Part shown: piece by piece, positions 43,951-52,816 of the stretch
How the letters are laid out: each line of letters opens with the position of its first letter
How positions within the stretch are numbered: the stretch's first letter is position 1
Origin: Chitinophaga agrisoli
GTDB taxonomy: Bacteria; Bacteroidota; Bacteroidia; Chitinophagales; Chitinophagaceae
Assembly: GCF_008386695.1 (NCBI RefSeq)
Contig: NZ_VUOC01000002.1
Span: 922,481 to 986,480, forward strand
Direction of reading: 5' to 3'
Length of the DNA stretch: 64,000 nucleotides
The notes under the pieces: generated by a model
Databases searched by the model: none
What the model was told of the DNA's origin: nothing
What the model saw: the letters and a program-made list of their open reading frames with translations, nothing else
Program-made: the position numbers and the translations under genes

Positions 43951-45018
43951 ATGAACCGGTTATTGCTGCACATTTTGTTTTGGGTATTATACCTGCTGCA
44001 GGACGCCCTGCTGGAATTCCTGTGGGTAGGCCCCGCCCTGCCGCCTGCGCTGGCAGAGGGCGCGCGCTTTGTGATGGCCCTGCAGGCCGCCATAGCGGTA
44101 GGCATCCCCAAAATGCTGTTTATCTATTTTTTGCTGTTTGTATCTGTGGATAGGGTACTGAAGGGGGAAAACAACCGCCTCTGGCAGGAGATCACTAAGG
44201 TAGTGCTGGTGCTGGCGGTTATTATCGTTGTGTACCGGGCCGTGTTCCATTATTATGTTTACCCGGAGGTGTACCATGGCCTGTTAACGCACCGCTCCAT
44301 GTTATCCCCCAGCAGCCTGCTGCTAGCCTTAATGGATATAGGCTTTGTAAGCGGCACCGCGGTTACCCTGCACCTGTTAAGGATCCAGCTGGCCGGCAAG
44401 GAACGGGAAAAGAACCTGGTAAAAGAAAAGCTGGAAACAGAATTGAAATTCCTGCGTAATCAAACCAACCCGCATTTCCTGTTTAATACGCTTAACAATA
44501 TCTATGTGCTGGCCCGCAAGAAATCAGACCATACGGCGGAGATCGTGATGAAACTCTCCAAACTGCTGCGCTTTATGCTGTATGAAACCGGTAAACCTTT
44601 TATACCTGTAGCAGAGGAGATAAAAATGCTGGATGATTACCTGGAGCTGGAAAAGATCCGCTATAACGAAAGGCTGACCATCACCTTCCAGAAAGAGATA
44701 GACAATGGCGCTTATCCCGTGGCGCCGCTGTTATTGCTGCCTTTTGTGGAGAACGCCTTTAAACATGGCGTGAGCGAATCGCGTCTGGATGCTTTTATCT
44801 ATATTGATATTAAATTACAGGAAGGCCAACTGAGCTTCCATATAGAAAATACCAAGGAGAACGGAGATACCCAGCCCATTACGGATAACATAGGACTTGG
44901 CAATGTAAGACGGCAGCTGGAACTGATGTATAAAGAATACCGGCTGGATGTGCAGGATCAGAACGGGCGTTTTAAAGTACACCTTACCATAAACCTGGAC
45001 AGTCATGCAAAAATATAG
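43951..45018 (+). CDS. LytS-type sensor histidine kinase
   Basis: I start at ATG 43951 (MNRLLLHILFWVLYLL), 355 residues; a TTG nine bases earlier is in frame but unlikely. Four hydrophobic segments occupy about residues 4-24, 48-66, 83-100 and 120-143. The His_kinase region carries H175 in NPHFLFNTLNN, the phosphoacceptor of the LytS class, and an ATPase region follows (about 250-345). It overlaps the LytTR regulator gene by 14 bases, so the pair is translationally coupled. It follows the mannan locus and may sense its products, but that link is inferred from position only. Confidence 0.92.
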   Translation: MNRLLLHILFWVLYLLQDALLEFLWVGPALPPALAEGARFVMALQAAIAVGIPKMLFIYFLLFVSVDRVLKGENNRLWQEITKVVLVLAVIIVVYRAVFHYYVYPEVYHGLLTHRSMLSPSSLLLALMDIGFVSGTAVTLHLLRIQLAGKEREKNLVKEKLETELKFLRNQTNPHFLFNTLNNIYVLARKKSDHTAEIVMKLSKLLRFMLYETGKPFIPVAEEIKMLDDYLELEKIRYNERLTITFQKEIDNGAYPVAPLLLLPFVENAFKHGVSESRLDAFIYIDIKLQEGQLSFHIENTKENGDTQPITDNIGLGNVRRQLELMYKEYRLDVQDQNGRFKVHLTINLDSHAKI

Positions 45019-45709
45019 CTGCATCATCGTGGAAGACGAGCCGCTGGCGGCAGAAGTGCTGAGCGATTATATACACCAGGTGCCTTTCCTGCACCTGCAG
45101 GGCGTATGTGCGGACGCGATCTATGCCATGGAAATGCTGCAGAAGGAAAAGATAGACCTTATTTTCCTGGATATACACCTGCCCAAGCTAAAGGGGATGG
45201 ACTTTGTAAAAGCCCTGAAAGAACCGCCCCAGGTGATCATTACCTCTGCCTACCAGGAGTATGCGCTGCAGGGCTATGAGCTGAATGTGGTGGACTACCT
45301 GCTGAAACCTATTGAATTCAGCCGTTTCCTGATGGCGGTGAATAAACTGAAGAAACCCGCCGCCCCGGCTACTATCATACAAAGCGGGCCCGCTGCTACA
45401 GAAAGGATGCACCTGTTCTTTAACGTGAGCAAAAAGATGGTGAAGGTATACCTGGATGAGATCTTGTATATCGAAAGCCTGAAGGAATATATCCGTATCG
45501 TAACAAAGGATAAACATATCCTTACCAAGTTCCAGCTGGGGCAGATAGAAGAACTGCTGGCCCGGAATAATTTCCTGCGGGTGCACCGTTCTTTTATTGT
45601 TGCGAAGGATAAGATCGAAGCTTTTACTGCTACGGATGTGGAGATCTGTGGCAAACCTATACCCATTGGGCGCAGTTATAAAGAGCTGGTGATGCGGGGA
45701 CTGGAGTAA
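45005..45709 (+). CDS. LytTR-type response regulator
   Basis: The 234-residue protein has a receiver domain with acidic D10/E11-type pocket and D56 as phosphorylation site (LIFLDIHLP), then a LytTR DNA-binding domain at about residues 130-230 (ILYIESLKEYIRIVTKDKHIL and FLRVHRSFIVAKDKIEAF). It is activated by the LytS-type kinase with which its gene overlaps by 14 bases. Its targets are not visible; the adjacent locus is the best guess. Confidence 0.94.
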   Translation: MQKYSCIIVEDEPLAAEVLSDYIHQVPFLHLQGVCADAIYAMEMLQKEKIDLIFLDIHLPKLKGMDFVKALKEPPQVIITSAYQEYALQGYELNVVDYLLKPIEFSRFLMAVNKLKKPAAPATIIQSGPAATERMHLFFNVSKKMVKVYLDEILYIESLKEYIRIVTKDKHILTKFQLGQIEELLARNNFLRVHRSFIVAKDKIEAFTATDVEICGKPIPIGRSYKELVMRGLE

Positions 45710-45742
45710 CAGCTATCATTGACTATTTACAATGTATGAAGA

Positions 45743-45786
45743 GCGTTTATCGCCCCCTAAACGCCAGGTTACTGGTTTTTCTGGCG
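45743..45786 (+). promoter_or_regulatory. Mutually exclusive hairpins after the LytTR gene
   Basis: GCGTTT (45743-45748) can pair with AAACGC (45759-45764), and CGCCAG (45762-45767) with CTGGCG (45781-45786). The two pairings share 45762-45764, so they exclude each other, like attenuator structures. A T-rich loop (GGTTTTT) lies inside the second stem. Confidence 0.35.
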
Positions 45787-45822
45787 CTTCTGTATGCTGT
45801 TGGGCCTCCTTCGTTGAATAAC

Positions 45823-45854
45823 CGGCCGTCATGATAAATAGCCCGCTATATTTG
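45823..45854 (+). promoter_or_regulatory. Promoter of the small membrane protein gene
   Basis: GTTG (45823-45826), a near match to TTTG, is followed after 20 bases by TATATTTG (45847-45854), an exact TAnnTTTG. The spacing fits the Bacteroidota promoter. It predicts a leader of about 95 bases before the ATG at 45953. Confidence 0.6.
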
Positions 45855-45952
45855 GATTGTATATAGCATGTATAATTCCACTCCTTCCGCTAAAAAGGTT
45901 ACAACTATACATACATCGTATAAACGGGAACCATGCTCTTAAAACAACCAAC

Positions 45953-46417
45953 ATGCCATCATCTGCAGCATCTGCCGCAAGTACTATCCTCCGTACCGGC
46001 CTGGTAGCCGGTACTTTAGACATCACAGCCGCCATTACGGTATACGCATTTATACTGGATAAGGTCACGGCGCTGCAGTTATTGCAGAGCGTGGCCAGCG
46101 GCGTTTATGGCCGGCAGGCCTTTACCGGCGGGCTGGCTATGGGCCTTGCCGGGTTATTATTCCATTACCTGATAGCGCTTACGTTCACCACTGCGTACTA
46201 CCTGGTATATCCGTACCTGCCTTTTCTGCAAAGACATCCTGTTATAAGCGGAATAGTATTTGGCATTGTAGTATGGAGCATCATGAACCTGCTGGTATTA
46301 CCGCTCTCCAACTGCGCCACGCGCCCTTTACAGCTGGGGCCTTCGCTGCTGGGCATGGCCATCATTATTGTGATGATAGGTTTGCCGGTGGCGCTGCTGA
46401 CGAAGAAACTGCGGTAA
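45953..46417 (+). CDS. Small integral membrane protein
   Basis: I chose ATG 45953 (MPSSAASAASTILRTG), 154 residues; an upstream in-frame ATG would cover the promoter-like region. Four hydrophobic segments lie at about residues 13-34, 52-75, 89-108 and 122-146. Short GTLDITAAI and FHYLIALTFTTAYYL segments are polar within helices and might form a pore or contact site. It resembles small YagU/DUF1440-like membrane proteins but I do not assign a family. It converges tail-to-tail on nuoN with 8 bases between. Confidence 0.7.
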   Translation: MPSSAASAASTILRTGLVAGTLDITAAITVYAFILDKVTALQLLQSVASGVYGRQAFTGGLAMGLAGLLFHYLIALTFTTAYYLVYPYLPFLQRHPVISGIVFGIVVWSIMNLLVLPLSNCATRPLQLGPSLLGMAIIIVMIGLPVALLTKKLR

Positions 46418-46424
46418 AACGCAG
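46409..46424. terminator. Hairpin between nuoN and the convergent gene
   Basis: CTGCG (46409-46413) and CGCAG (46420-46424) form a 5-bp stem around GTAAAA, which contains the stop codon of the plus-strand gene. ATCATTTT follows on the plus strand. It may serve both convergent transcripts weakly. Confidence 0.4.
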
Positions 46425-46425
46425 A

Positions 46426-47865
46426 TCATTTTATCAGCGTCATCATCTGCTGTATAATATGCATCATGGCCGTGGGATACACACCCAGGCCTACCAGCAT
46501 CACGACTAACAAACCCAGGGTTACATTACCGGCCAGCGGCAATGAGGGGCGGATAAAGACCCGCTCTGAGGTGTCCGTGGTGCGGAACATCATGGCTACG
46601 ATGCGGATGTAGTAGTACAGGCCTATCACGCTATTGATGACCAGCATAAGCAACAGGAACCAGCGCTGCCCATCCACCCCTGCCATAACAATATAGAACT
46701 TGCCGATGAAACCCGCTGTAAGCGGTATACCGGCCAGGGAAAGCAGCATGACGGTAAATGCCAGCGCCACCCAGGGGTAACGCCAGAAAAGACCCCGGTA
46801 ATCCTCTACCGTTTCCGCGTCCTGCACACTACTGCTCATGACGATCAATACGCCAAAAGCGCCTATGCTGGTGGGAAAATAAGCTACCAGGTAAAAAGCA
46901 ATGGCCTCCAGCCCCGTTTGCGCGCCGGACAGGAATGCCACCAGCAGGTAGCCCAGGTGCGCAATAGAGGAATAGGCCAGCATACGTTTTATATTCTGCT
47001 GGGTAAGGGCCAACCAGTTACCTACAAACATGGAGGCAATGGCCGTAATGGCTAAGATCCACCATAACATGGTATAATCGCGGCCATGAATATCCTGGTA
47101 AAGGCGGATAAGCACTACCAGTACCCCGCCTTTGGAGATGGTAGCCACAAAGGCCGCTACCGGTAAAGGCGCGCCCTCGTAAATATCCGGCGCCCACATA
47201 TGAAAAGGCACAATACCCAGCTTAAAGCCGATGCCGATCAACATCAACCCAAAACCGGCGATCACGGGTAGCGGCAGCGTACCGATCTGCTTTAGATAAT
47301 TGCCGATGCCTGGAAAATCCATATGCCCGGTAAAGCCATATACCAGCGCCATCCCAAACAGCAGGAAAGCAGAGGAGAGCGCGGCCAGGATCAGGTATTT
47401 AAGGCCTGCCTCATCAGAGCGGGGACGTGCGCGCAGGTAAGCGATCAATCCATAAAGGCTGATGCTAAGCATTTCCAGGCCCAGGAACAGGGACATAAAA
47501 TGCCGGCTAATCACCAGCACCAGTGCGCCAGCGGTAGCCAGCAATAAGAGCAGGTAATATTCTTCCTTGCGCTCTTCGCGTTCTTCGAAATAGTTGTAGG
47601 ATAACAGCACGATGATGAGCCCTGAGCCAACAATAGCACCACTATTAAATAGGGCAAACATATCTACCACCACCAGTGGCGGTACGGTATGCGGTAACAG
47701 TTGAGCAATAGGCACTACTGACATTAAGGCCAGCGCAAAGGCCACCAGCGTAACAAAATATATCAGCCGGTGATTACGCCAGATGGCGACCAGCAGCATA
47801 CACAGTACGGCGGCGCCGCAGATATTGATCAATGGCCCAAGGGCGAGCAGATCATCAAAAGTCAT
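46426..47865 (-). CDS. nuoN: NADH-quinone oxidoreductase subunit N
   Basis: The 479-residue antiporter-like membrane subunit has about 14 hydrophobic segments and the conserved lysine/glutamate features of NuoN (for example LGLEMLSISLYGLIAYLRA and GIGFKLGIVPFHMWAPDIYEGAP). It forms part of the proton-pumping arm next to NuoK. It is the last gene of the nuo operon, 6 bases after nuoM. Confidence 0.96.
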   Translation of the reverse strand: MTFDDLLALGPLINICGAAVLCMLLVAIWRNHRLIYFVTLVAFALALMSVVPIAQLLPHTVPPLVVVDMFALFNSGAIVGSGLIIVLLSYNYFEEREERKEEYYLLLLLATAGALVLVISRHFMSLFLGLEMLSISLYGLIAYLRARPRSDEAGLKYLILAALSSAFLLFGMALVYGFTGHMDFPGIGNYLKQIGTLPLPVIAGFGLMLIGIGFKLGIVPFHMWAPDIYEGAPLPVAAFVATISKGGVLVVLIRLYQDIHGRDYTMLWWILAITAIASMFVGNWLALTQQNIKRMLAYSSIAHLGYLLVAFLSGAQTGLEAIAFYLVAYFPTSIGAFGVLIVMSSSVQDAETVEDYRGLFWRYPWVALAFTVMLLSLAGIPLTAGFIGKFYIVMAGVDGQRWFLLLMLVINSVIGLYYYIRIVAMMFRTTDTSERVFIRPSLPLAGNVTLGLLVVMLVGLGVYPTAMMHIIQQMMTLIK

Positions 47866-47871
47866 AAGACA

Positions 47872-49422
47872 TCAATTAGGAATTATCAAAGAATCAGTCG
47901 TTATGCTGGTCCTCATTACGAATGACGAATCTGTACGCATGGGCTTTTGATTGTTTGCCTCGTTGGACATGCGTAACTGGTCATTCGTAACAGTTTTTAG
48001 TACGGGTGAAGGGTATATGCCCAGCCATAAGATCACGGCTACCAATGGCAGCAGCATGGCCCACTCGCGCGGGCGCAGGTCTGGCAACGCGTACTGCCTT
48101 TCCGTATGGCCAAAGAATACCCGCTGCATAATACGCAGGGAGTAGATGGTAGCCACCACCAGGCCTACGGTGGCCAGTATGGTCATTACCTTGTTGGCCT
48201 GCCAGCTGCCCAGCAGGATCAGGAATTCTGCGATGAAATTGCCCAACCCAGGTAGCCCCAGCGAGGCCATTACAAATACCATAGTCACCGTGCCCATGGC
48301 CGGCAAGGTAGGCCAGAGCCCGCCCATACGCCCCAGTTCGCGGGTATGGATGCGCTCATATAATACGCCTGCCAGCATAAATAATGCGCCGGTGCTGATG
48401 CCGTGTGTGATCATCTGCATTACTACGCCCTGGTAGGCTACTTCGTTAAAGGCAAAGGCGCCCAGCAGCACAAAGCCCATATGGCTAACGCTGGTATAGG
48501 CAATAAGGCGTTTCAGATCGGGTTGGGAATAAGCCAGCTGTCCGCCGTAAAGGATACCCGCCACGCCCAGCAACATAGCCCAGGGCGCAAAATCGTGGGC
48601 GGCTTCCGGGAACAGGGGCAGCACAAAACGCAGGATACCATACGCCCCTGTTTTCAGGAGCAGGCCTGCCAGCACTACGCTGCCAGCCGTGGGCGCTTCT
48701 GTATGCGCATCCGGCAGCCAGGTATGGAAAGGAACGGCCGGCAGTTTTACCACAAAGGCTACCAGGAAACCCAGCATGAGCCATTGCGCCAACGCGCGCT
48801 CCATAGGAGTATTGAGCAGGGCAAAATAATCGAAGGTATAAACGCCGGTATTGGCGCCATGCACAAAGTACAGGCCCAGTATGGCCAGCAGCATGAGCAG
48901 CCCGCCTGCCTGCGTAAAGAGGAAGAATTTATAGGCCGCATACTCCCGCCGCTCATGGCCCCAGATACCTATAAGGAAATACATGGGTATAAGCATCACT
49001 TCCCAGAAGAAGTAAAACAGGAACAGGTCCATCGTAAGGAATACGCCGGCAATACCGGCTATTACGAACAGGAGGTTAAAATGAAAGAAGCCTGTCCGGA
49101 ATTTGATCTCTTTCCAGGATACCAGTACGGAGAGTGCGCCCAGGAAAAAAGTGAGCGCCAGCATTACCAGGCTCAGGCCGTCCATGGCCAGGTGCAGGCT
49201 AATGCCAAAATGCGGGATCCAGGGTTGCTGCCAGTTATACAGCCATTGGTTAAAGCTACCTTCGTTGCCGGCATGCGTGATCCAGATACCGGTTACCAGC
49301 ACCAGGCCCGCCAACAGGCTTAGCAGCGCTACCCAACGCCCCAGCGCCGCTTTCCTGGCTGCTAATAGCCAGGAAAGCAAAGCGCCGAGCATAGGGATGA
49401 GTATGATATATAACAAGACCAT
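47872..49422 (-). CDS. nuoM: NADH-quinone oxidoreductase subunit M
   Basis: The 516-residue antiporter-like subunit of the membrane arm has the NuoM core (FFWEVMLIPMYFLIGIWGHERR, LPAVPFHTWLPDAHTEAPTAGSVVLAGLLLKTGAYG). After LWLGIYPSPVLK, where the family normally ends, about 40 residues (477-516) continue as a polar tail. This tail is encoded by the inverted-repeat element at 47916-47990 and is AT-richer than the rest. It probably does not matter for function, since it follows the last helix. Confidence 0.95.
   Translation of the reverse strand: MVLLYIILIPMLGALLSWLLAARKAALGRWVALLSLLAGLVLVTGIWITHAGNEGSFNQWLYNWQQPWIPHFGISLHLAMDGLSLVMLALTFFLGALSVLVSWKEIKFRTGFFHFNLLFVIAGIAGVFLTMDLFLFYFFWEVMLIPMYFLIGIWGHERREYAAYKFFLFTQAGGLLMLLAILGLYFVHGANTGVYTFDYFALLNTPMERALAQWLMLGFLVAFVVKLPAVPFHTWLPDAHTEAPTAGSVVLAGLLLKTGAYGILRFVLPLFPEAAHDFAPWAMLLGVAGILYGGQLAYSQPDLKRLIAYTSVSHMGFVLLGAFAFNEVAYQGVVMQMITHGISTGALFMLAGVLYERIHTRELGRMGGLWPTLPAMGTVTMVFVMASLGLPGLGNFIAEFLILLGSWQANKVMTILATVGLVVATIYSLRIMQRVFFGHTERQYALPDLRPREWAMLLPLVAVILWLGIYPSPVLKTVTNDQLRMSNEANNQKPMRTDSSFVMRTSITTDSLIIPN
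47916..47990. repeat. Nested palindromic element inside the nuoM 3' end
   Basis: The outer arms TTACGAATGAC (47916-47926) and GTCATTCGTAA (47980-47990) are perfect 11-bp inverted repeats. The inner arms TACGCATG (47934-47941) and CATGCGTA (47968-47975) are perfect 8-bp inverted repeats. The whole is a 75-base imperfect hairpin that looks like a REP or MITE-type element. It lies in the last 40 codons of nuoM and shares the ATTCGTAA word with 53770-53787 and 27567-27585. Confidence 0.65.
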
Positions 49423-49443
49423 TTTGGTATATTTTATAGTTCA

Positions 49444-51333
49444 TCATACATATACCCGCCATATGAGCACACTCAGTATCAGCACCGCCCCTATCACCAC
49501 GCCCATGATATACCAGCGCAGCAGGCCGCTTTGCGTGCGGGCCAGCATATCATGGCACCATTGCATGATACGCGCCAGGGTGGTATAGATACGGTCAACG
49601 ATATCTTTGCGGTTCATACGCGCGGTGCGCACAAACGGGTGTACGAAGAGTTCATTATACGCGGCGTCAAAGGCCCAGCCGGTAAACCAATATGCCCGCA
49701 GCCATTGCATAAAAGGCATTTGCGAAAAGCGCAGCATGCCATCCGGCTTTTTTATGACCCATACCCAGGCAATATAAATGCCCAGGAAAGTGAGGCCGGC
49801 TGCCAGCAATTGGGAGGTCCATTCCAGCGCAGCAGATTCCTGCACCAGGTGCACGGCCGGCAATACAGGTTGCAGGAAATCGCTGAATAAAGTAAAATGT
49901 CCCATGGTATGCGGCAGCTCCACGAACCCGGCCAGGGTGCTGCAGGCTGCCAGTATATACAGGGGTATCATCATACTGTTGCCGGGCGTATGGGGGTGAT
50001 GATGGCCGCGTGGCTCACCATAAAAAGTGAGGAACACCATGCGGAAGGTATACATGGCTGTGAGGAAAGCGCCCGCGATAGCAATGACCCAATAGGCGCT
50101 GTGCCCCTGCGCGGATGACCAGGCCAGCCATACGATCTGGTCTTTGCTGTAAAAGCCGGATGTAATAAATGGAATAGCAGATAAAGAGGCAGACCCAATA
50201 AGAAATACCCAGAATACGGCGGGTAGCTGCTTACGCAGCCCGCCCATTTTAAACATATCCTGTTCATGGTGCATGGCAACTATGACCGCGCCCGCGCCCA
50301 TGAACAATAAAGCTTTAAAGAAAGCATGTGTTACAAAATGGAAGATGGCCGCAGACCATGCGCCTACGCCCAATGCCAGGAACATATAGCCTATCTGGCT
50401 GATGGTGGAGTAAGCCAGCACCCGTTTTATATCTGTTTGTACCAGCGCGCTGCAGCCAGCCAGTAATAAGGTAATAGCGCCTACAATGGCTACGGCCGTT
50501 TGCGCGGTAGGCGCCAGTGCAAAGAGCACATGCGTGCGGGCAATCAGGTATACGCCCGCTGTTACCATGGTAGCCGCATGAATAAGGGCGCTTACGGGCG
50601 TGGGACCAGCCATGGCGTCTGGTAACCAGGTTTGCAGCGGCAGCTGGGCAGATTTGCCTACGGCGCCGCCCAATAACAGGAAGGCGATCAGTACTACGGT
50701 CTCATTACCGGTAGACCATAATTCCGGGGCGCCTGACAGTATAGTTTGGATCTGCAGGCTGCCGGTATGCTGGAACAGCATAAACAGGGCAATGGCCATG
50801 GCGGTATCGCCCACGCGCGTTACAATAAATGCTTTGCGGGCGGCATAACCATTGGCGGGGTCTTTATACCAGAAGCCGATAAGCAGGTAGCTGCAAAGCC
50901 CTACGCCTTCCCATCCAAAGTACAGGAGCAACAGGTTATCTGCCAGCACCAGCATGAGCATAGCGCCTACAAACAGGTTCATACAGGCAAAGAAGCGGCT
51001 GAAATCCGCATCTTCCGCCATATAGCCGGTAGAATATACGTGGATGAGGAAACCTACAAAGGTGATCACAAATACAAAGGCCAGCGAGAGCGCATCCAGC
51101 CGCAGGTCGATGCCCGCGTTAAAACCGCCGGATTGGATCCAGCTCCAGAGATGCTGGGCTACTGCGTTTTCGCCGCCCTGCAGGAACTGCCAGCCAAGTA
51201 CCAGGGTAATGGCAGCCGCCAGCCCCATACTGCCGCAGGCAATCACGGAAACGGCCGCCTTGCTGAGGGAGCGCCCGCCCACAATTAAGATGAGAGCGGA
51301 GAAAAAAGGCAATGCCGGTATGAGCCAAAGCAT
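49444..51333 (-). CDS. nuoL: NADH-quinone oxidoreductase subunit L
   Basis: The 629-residue distal antiporter-like subunit has the family core (FVGWEGVGLCSYLLIGFWY-type segment here as FGWEGVGLCSYLLIGFWYKD, and PLQTWLPDAMAGPTPVSALIHAATMVTAGVYL) and a long C-terminal extension (about 480-629) with the lateral helix and last helix. It pumps protons at the far end of the membrane arm. It is 59 bases after nuoK and 21 before nuoM. Confidence 0.96.
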   Translation of the reverse strand: MLWLIPALPFFSALILIVGGRSLSKAAVSVIACGSMGLAAAITLVLGWQFLQGGENAVAQHLWSWIQSGGFNAGIDLRLDALSLAFVFVITFVGFLIHVYSTGYMAEDADFSRFFACMNLFVGAMLMLVLADNLLLLYFGWEGVGLCSYLLIGFWYKDPANGYAARKAFIVTRVGDTAMAIALFMLFQHTGSLQIQTILSGAPELWSTGNETVVLIAFLLLGGAVGKSAQLPLQTWLPDAMAGPTPVSALIHAATMVTAGVYLIARTHVLFALAPTAQTAVAIVGAITLLLAGCSALVQTDIKRVLAYSTISQIGYMFLALGVGAWSAAIFHFVTHAFFKALLFMGAGAVIVAMHHEQDMFKMGGLRKQLPAVFWVFLIGSASLSAIPFITSGFYSKDQIVWLAWSSAQGHSAYWVIAIAGAFLTAMYTFRMVFLTFYGEPRGHHHPHTPGNSMMIPLYILAACSTLAGFVELPHTMGHFTLFSDFLQPVLPAVHLVQESAALEWTSQLLAAGLTFLGIYIAWVWVIKKPDGMLRFSQMPFMQWLRAYWFTGWAFDAAYNELFVHPFVRTARMNRKDIVDRIYTTLARIMQWCHDMLARTQSGLLRWYIMGVVIGAVLILSVLIWRVYV

Positions 51334-51392
51334 AGATTACAGTTTGAGATGAAAGGTGTGGATGTTCTTTTCAGTAAACACTGCGGGCGCTG

Positions 51393-51701
51393 TTACCCGG
51401 TCATTCTGCTGGCCGCATCGCTATCCAGTGTTTTCAGCTGGTGATACAGCTGCAGGATAAGCGCCAGGCCTACGGATACTTCTGCCGCCGCCATGGCCAG
51501 GATGAACATAAACATCACCTGCCCGTCCGGCTGCCCCCAGTGCGAGGAGGCCACAATAAATGCCAGGCCCGCCGCATTGAGCATCACTTCTACGGAGAGC
51601 AGCATAAAGATCATGTTACGGCGTATAAGCATACTAACAAGCCCCAGCGTGAACAGGATACCTGCCAGCGTCATACCTGCCGTTGTTGGATGTATATTCA
51701 T
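51393..51701 (-). CDS. nuoK: NADH-quinone oxidoreductase subunit K
   Basis: The 102-residue subunit has three helices with the two conserved membrane glutamates typical of NuoK ([13 protein letters not shown] and [17 protein letters not shown]). Its start overlaps the nuoJ stop by 4 bases, so the pair is translationally coupled. It links the proton path between NuoN and NuoJ. Confidence 0.95.
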   Translation of the reverse strand: MNIHPTTAGMTLAGILFTLGLVSMLIRRNMIFMLLSVEVMLNAAGLAFIVASSHWGQPDGQVMFMFILAMAAAEVSVGLALILQLYHQLKTLDSDAASRMTG

Positions 51702-52225
51702 GATACGTTGCTTTCAAGGAAACGATGTACTGTTTTTTTCTTTTGCCGGCCTAAATGATAAGCGCCCACAATACCGGCCATGAGCAGCATGGCGCTCAGC
51801 TCCACGGCCAGCAGATACGGACCGTACAGGCTTAGTCCAACGGCTTTGGCCTCCACTACCTTGATACCCGTCGCCGGCGTCCGGTTCTGGGCTATGAGGT
51901 ATACCAGCTCTCCTAGGAGTATGACGCAGAACACCGCGGGGAATAACCAGAGGCTGGGTTTTAGCCATTGTTTTTCCTGCCGGTACATTTCCGGCCCCAG
52001 ATTGAGCATCATCACAAAAAAGATGATGAGCACCATAATGGCCCCCGCATATACGATGATCTCCAGCGAGGCCATAAAAGGCGCACCATACAGGTAAAAG
52101 ATCACCGCCACGGATAAGAGGGATACCACGAGCCATAACAGCGCGTGCATGATATTAAAGCGCGTGAGCACCATGATGGTGGACAGTACGGCAATAGCCG
52201 CAGCAATATAGAAGGTTACGCCCAT
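51698..52225 (-). CDS. nuoJ: NADH-quinone oxidoreductase subunit J
   Basis: The 175-residue membrane subunit has five hydrophobic segments and the NuoJ core [19 protein letters not shown]. It sits near the quinone chamber and takes part in coupling. It lies 57 bases after nuoI and overlaps nuoK by 4 bases. Confidence 0.94.
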   Translation of the reverse strand: MGVTFYIAAAIAVLSTIMVLTRFNIMHALLWLVVSLLSVAVIFYLYGAPFMASLEIIVYAGAIMVLIIFFVMMLNLGPEMYRQEKQWLKPSLWLFPAVFCVILLGELVYLIAQNRTPATGIKVVEAKAVGLSLYGPYLLAVELSAMLLMAGIVGAYHLGRQKKKTVHRFLESNVS

Positions 52226-52282
52226 GGTAATTACAATTAGCGGACGGCATACCGGCGTTTATTACCGGTAGCCGGCCGGGGT

Positions 52283-52798
52283 TTATGGCAACAAGCTCTT
52301 TATATCTACCGGTGGCTCTTCCCGTTCTGCCTCGCCTTTATCTTTACCGCCAATGGCCATACCGGCTACCTTGTAATAGTTGTAACCGGGGTATTTACCC
52401 TGGCTGTTGATGAGCAGGTTCTCTTTTTCATACACCAGGTTCTGGCGGTTGTACTCTGCCATCTCAAAATCAGGTAACAGTTGTATGGCGTAGGTAGGAC
52501 AGGCCTCCTCACAGAAACCGCAAAAGATGCAACGGGAGAAGTTGATGCGGAAAAATTCCGGGTAACGCCGTCCGTGCTCGTCTTCTGTGGCCTGTAAGGA
52601 AATACAATCCACGGGACAGGCGGCGGCGCAGAGGTAGCAGCCTACGCAGCGCTCCCCTCCGTCCGGATCACGGGTAAGCGCTATACGCCCACGCCAGCGG
52701 GCCGGCAACGGCGCTTTCTCTTCCGGGTACTGGTATGTTTCCCGCTTGTGGAACATATGCAGAAAAACCAGCCACATACTGCGCAACAGACTAAACAT
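52283..52798 (-). CDS. nuoI: NADH-quinone oxidoreductase subunit I
   Basis: The 171-residue peripheral subunit binds two 4Fe-4S clusters (N6a and N6b) through [15 protein letters not shown] and [14 protein letters not shown]. It passes electrons towards NuoB. It lies 18 bases after nuoH. Confidence 0.96.
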   Translation of the reverse strand: MFSLLRSMWLVFLHMFHKRETYQYPEEKAPLPARWRGRIALTRDPDGGERCVGCYLCAAACPVDCISLQATEDEHGRRYPEFFRINFSRCIFCGFCEEACPTYAIQLLPDFEMAEYNRQNLVYEKENLLINSQGKYPGYNYYKVAGMAIGGKDKGEAEREEPPVDIKSLLP

Positions 52799-52816
52799 AG
52801 TATCAGTTTTATATTG

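Noticed and set aside
48403-49323. 306-codon plus-strand ORF antisense to nuoM
   Set aside because: It lies fully inside nuoM on the other strand, has low-complexity His/Gln composition and no domain. It is a shadow ORF.
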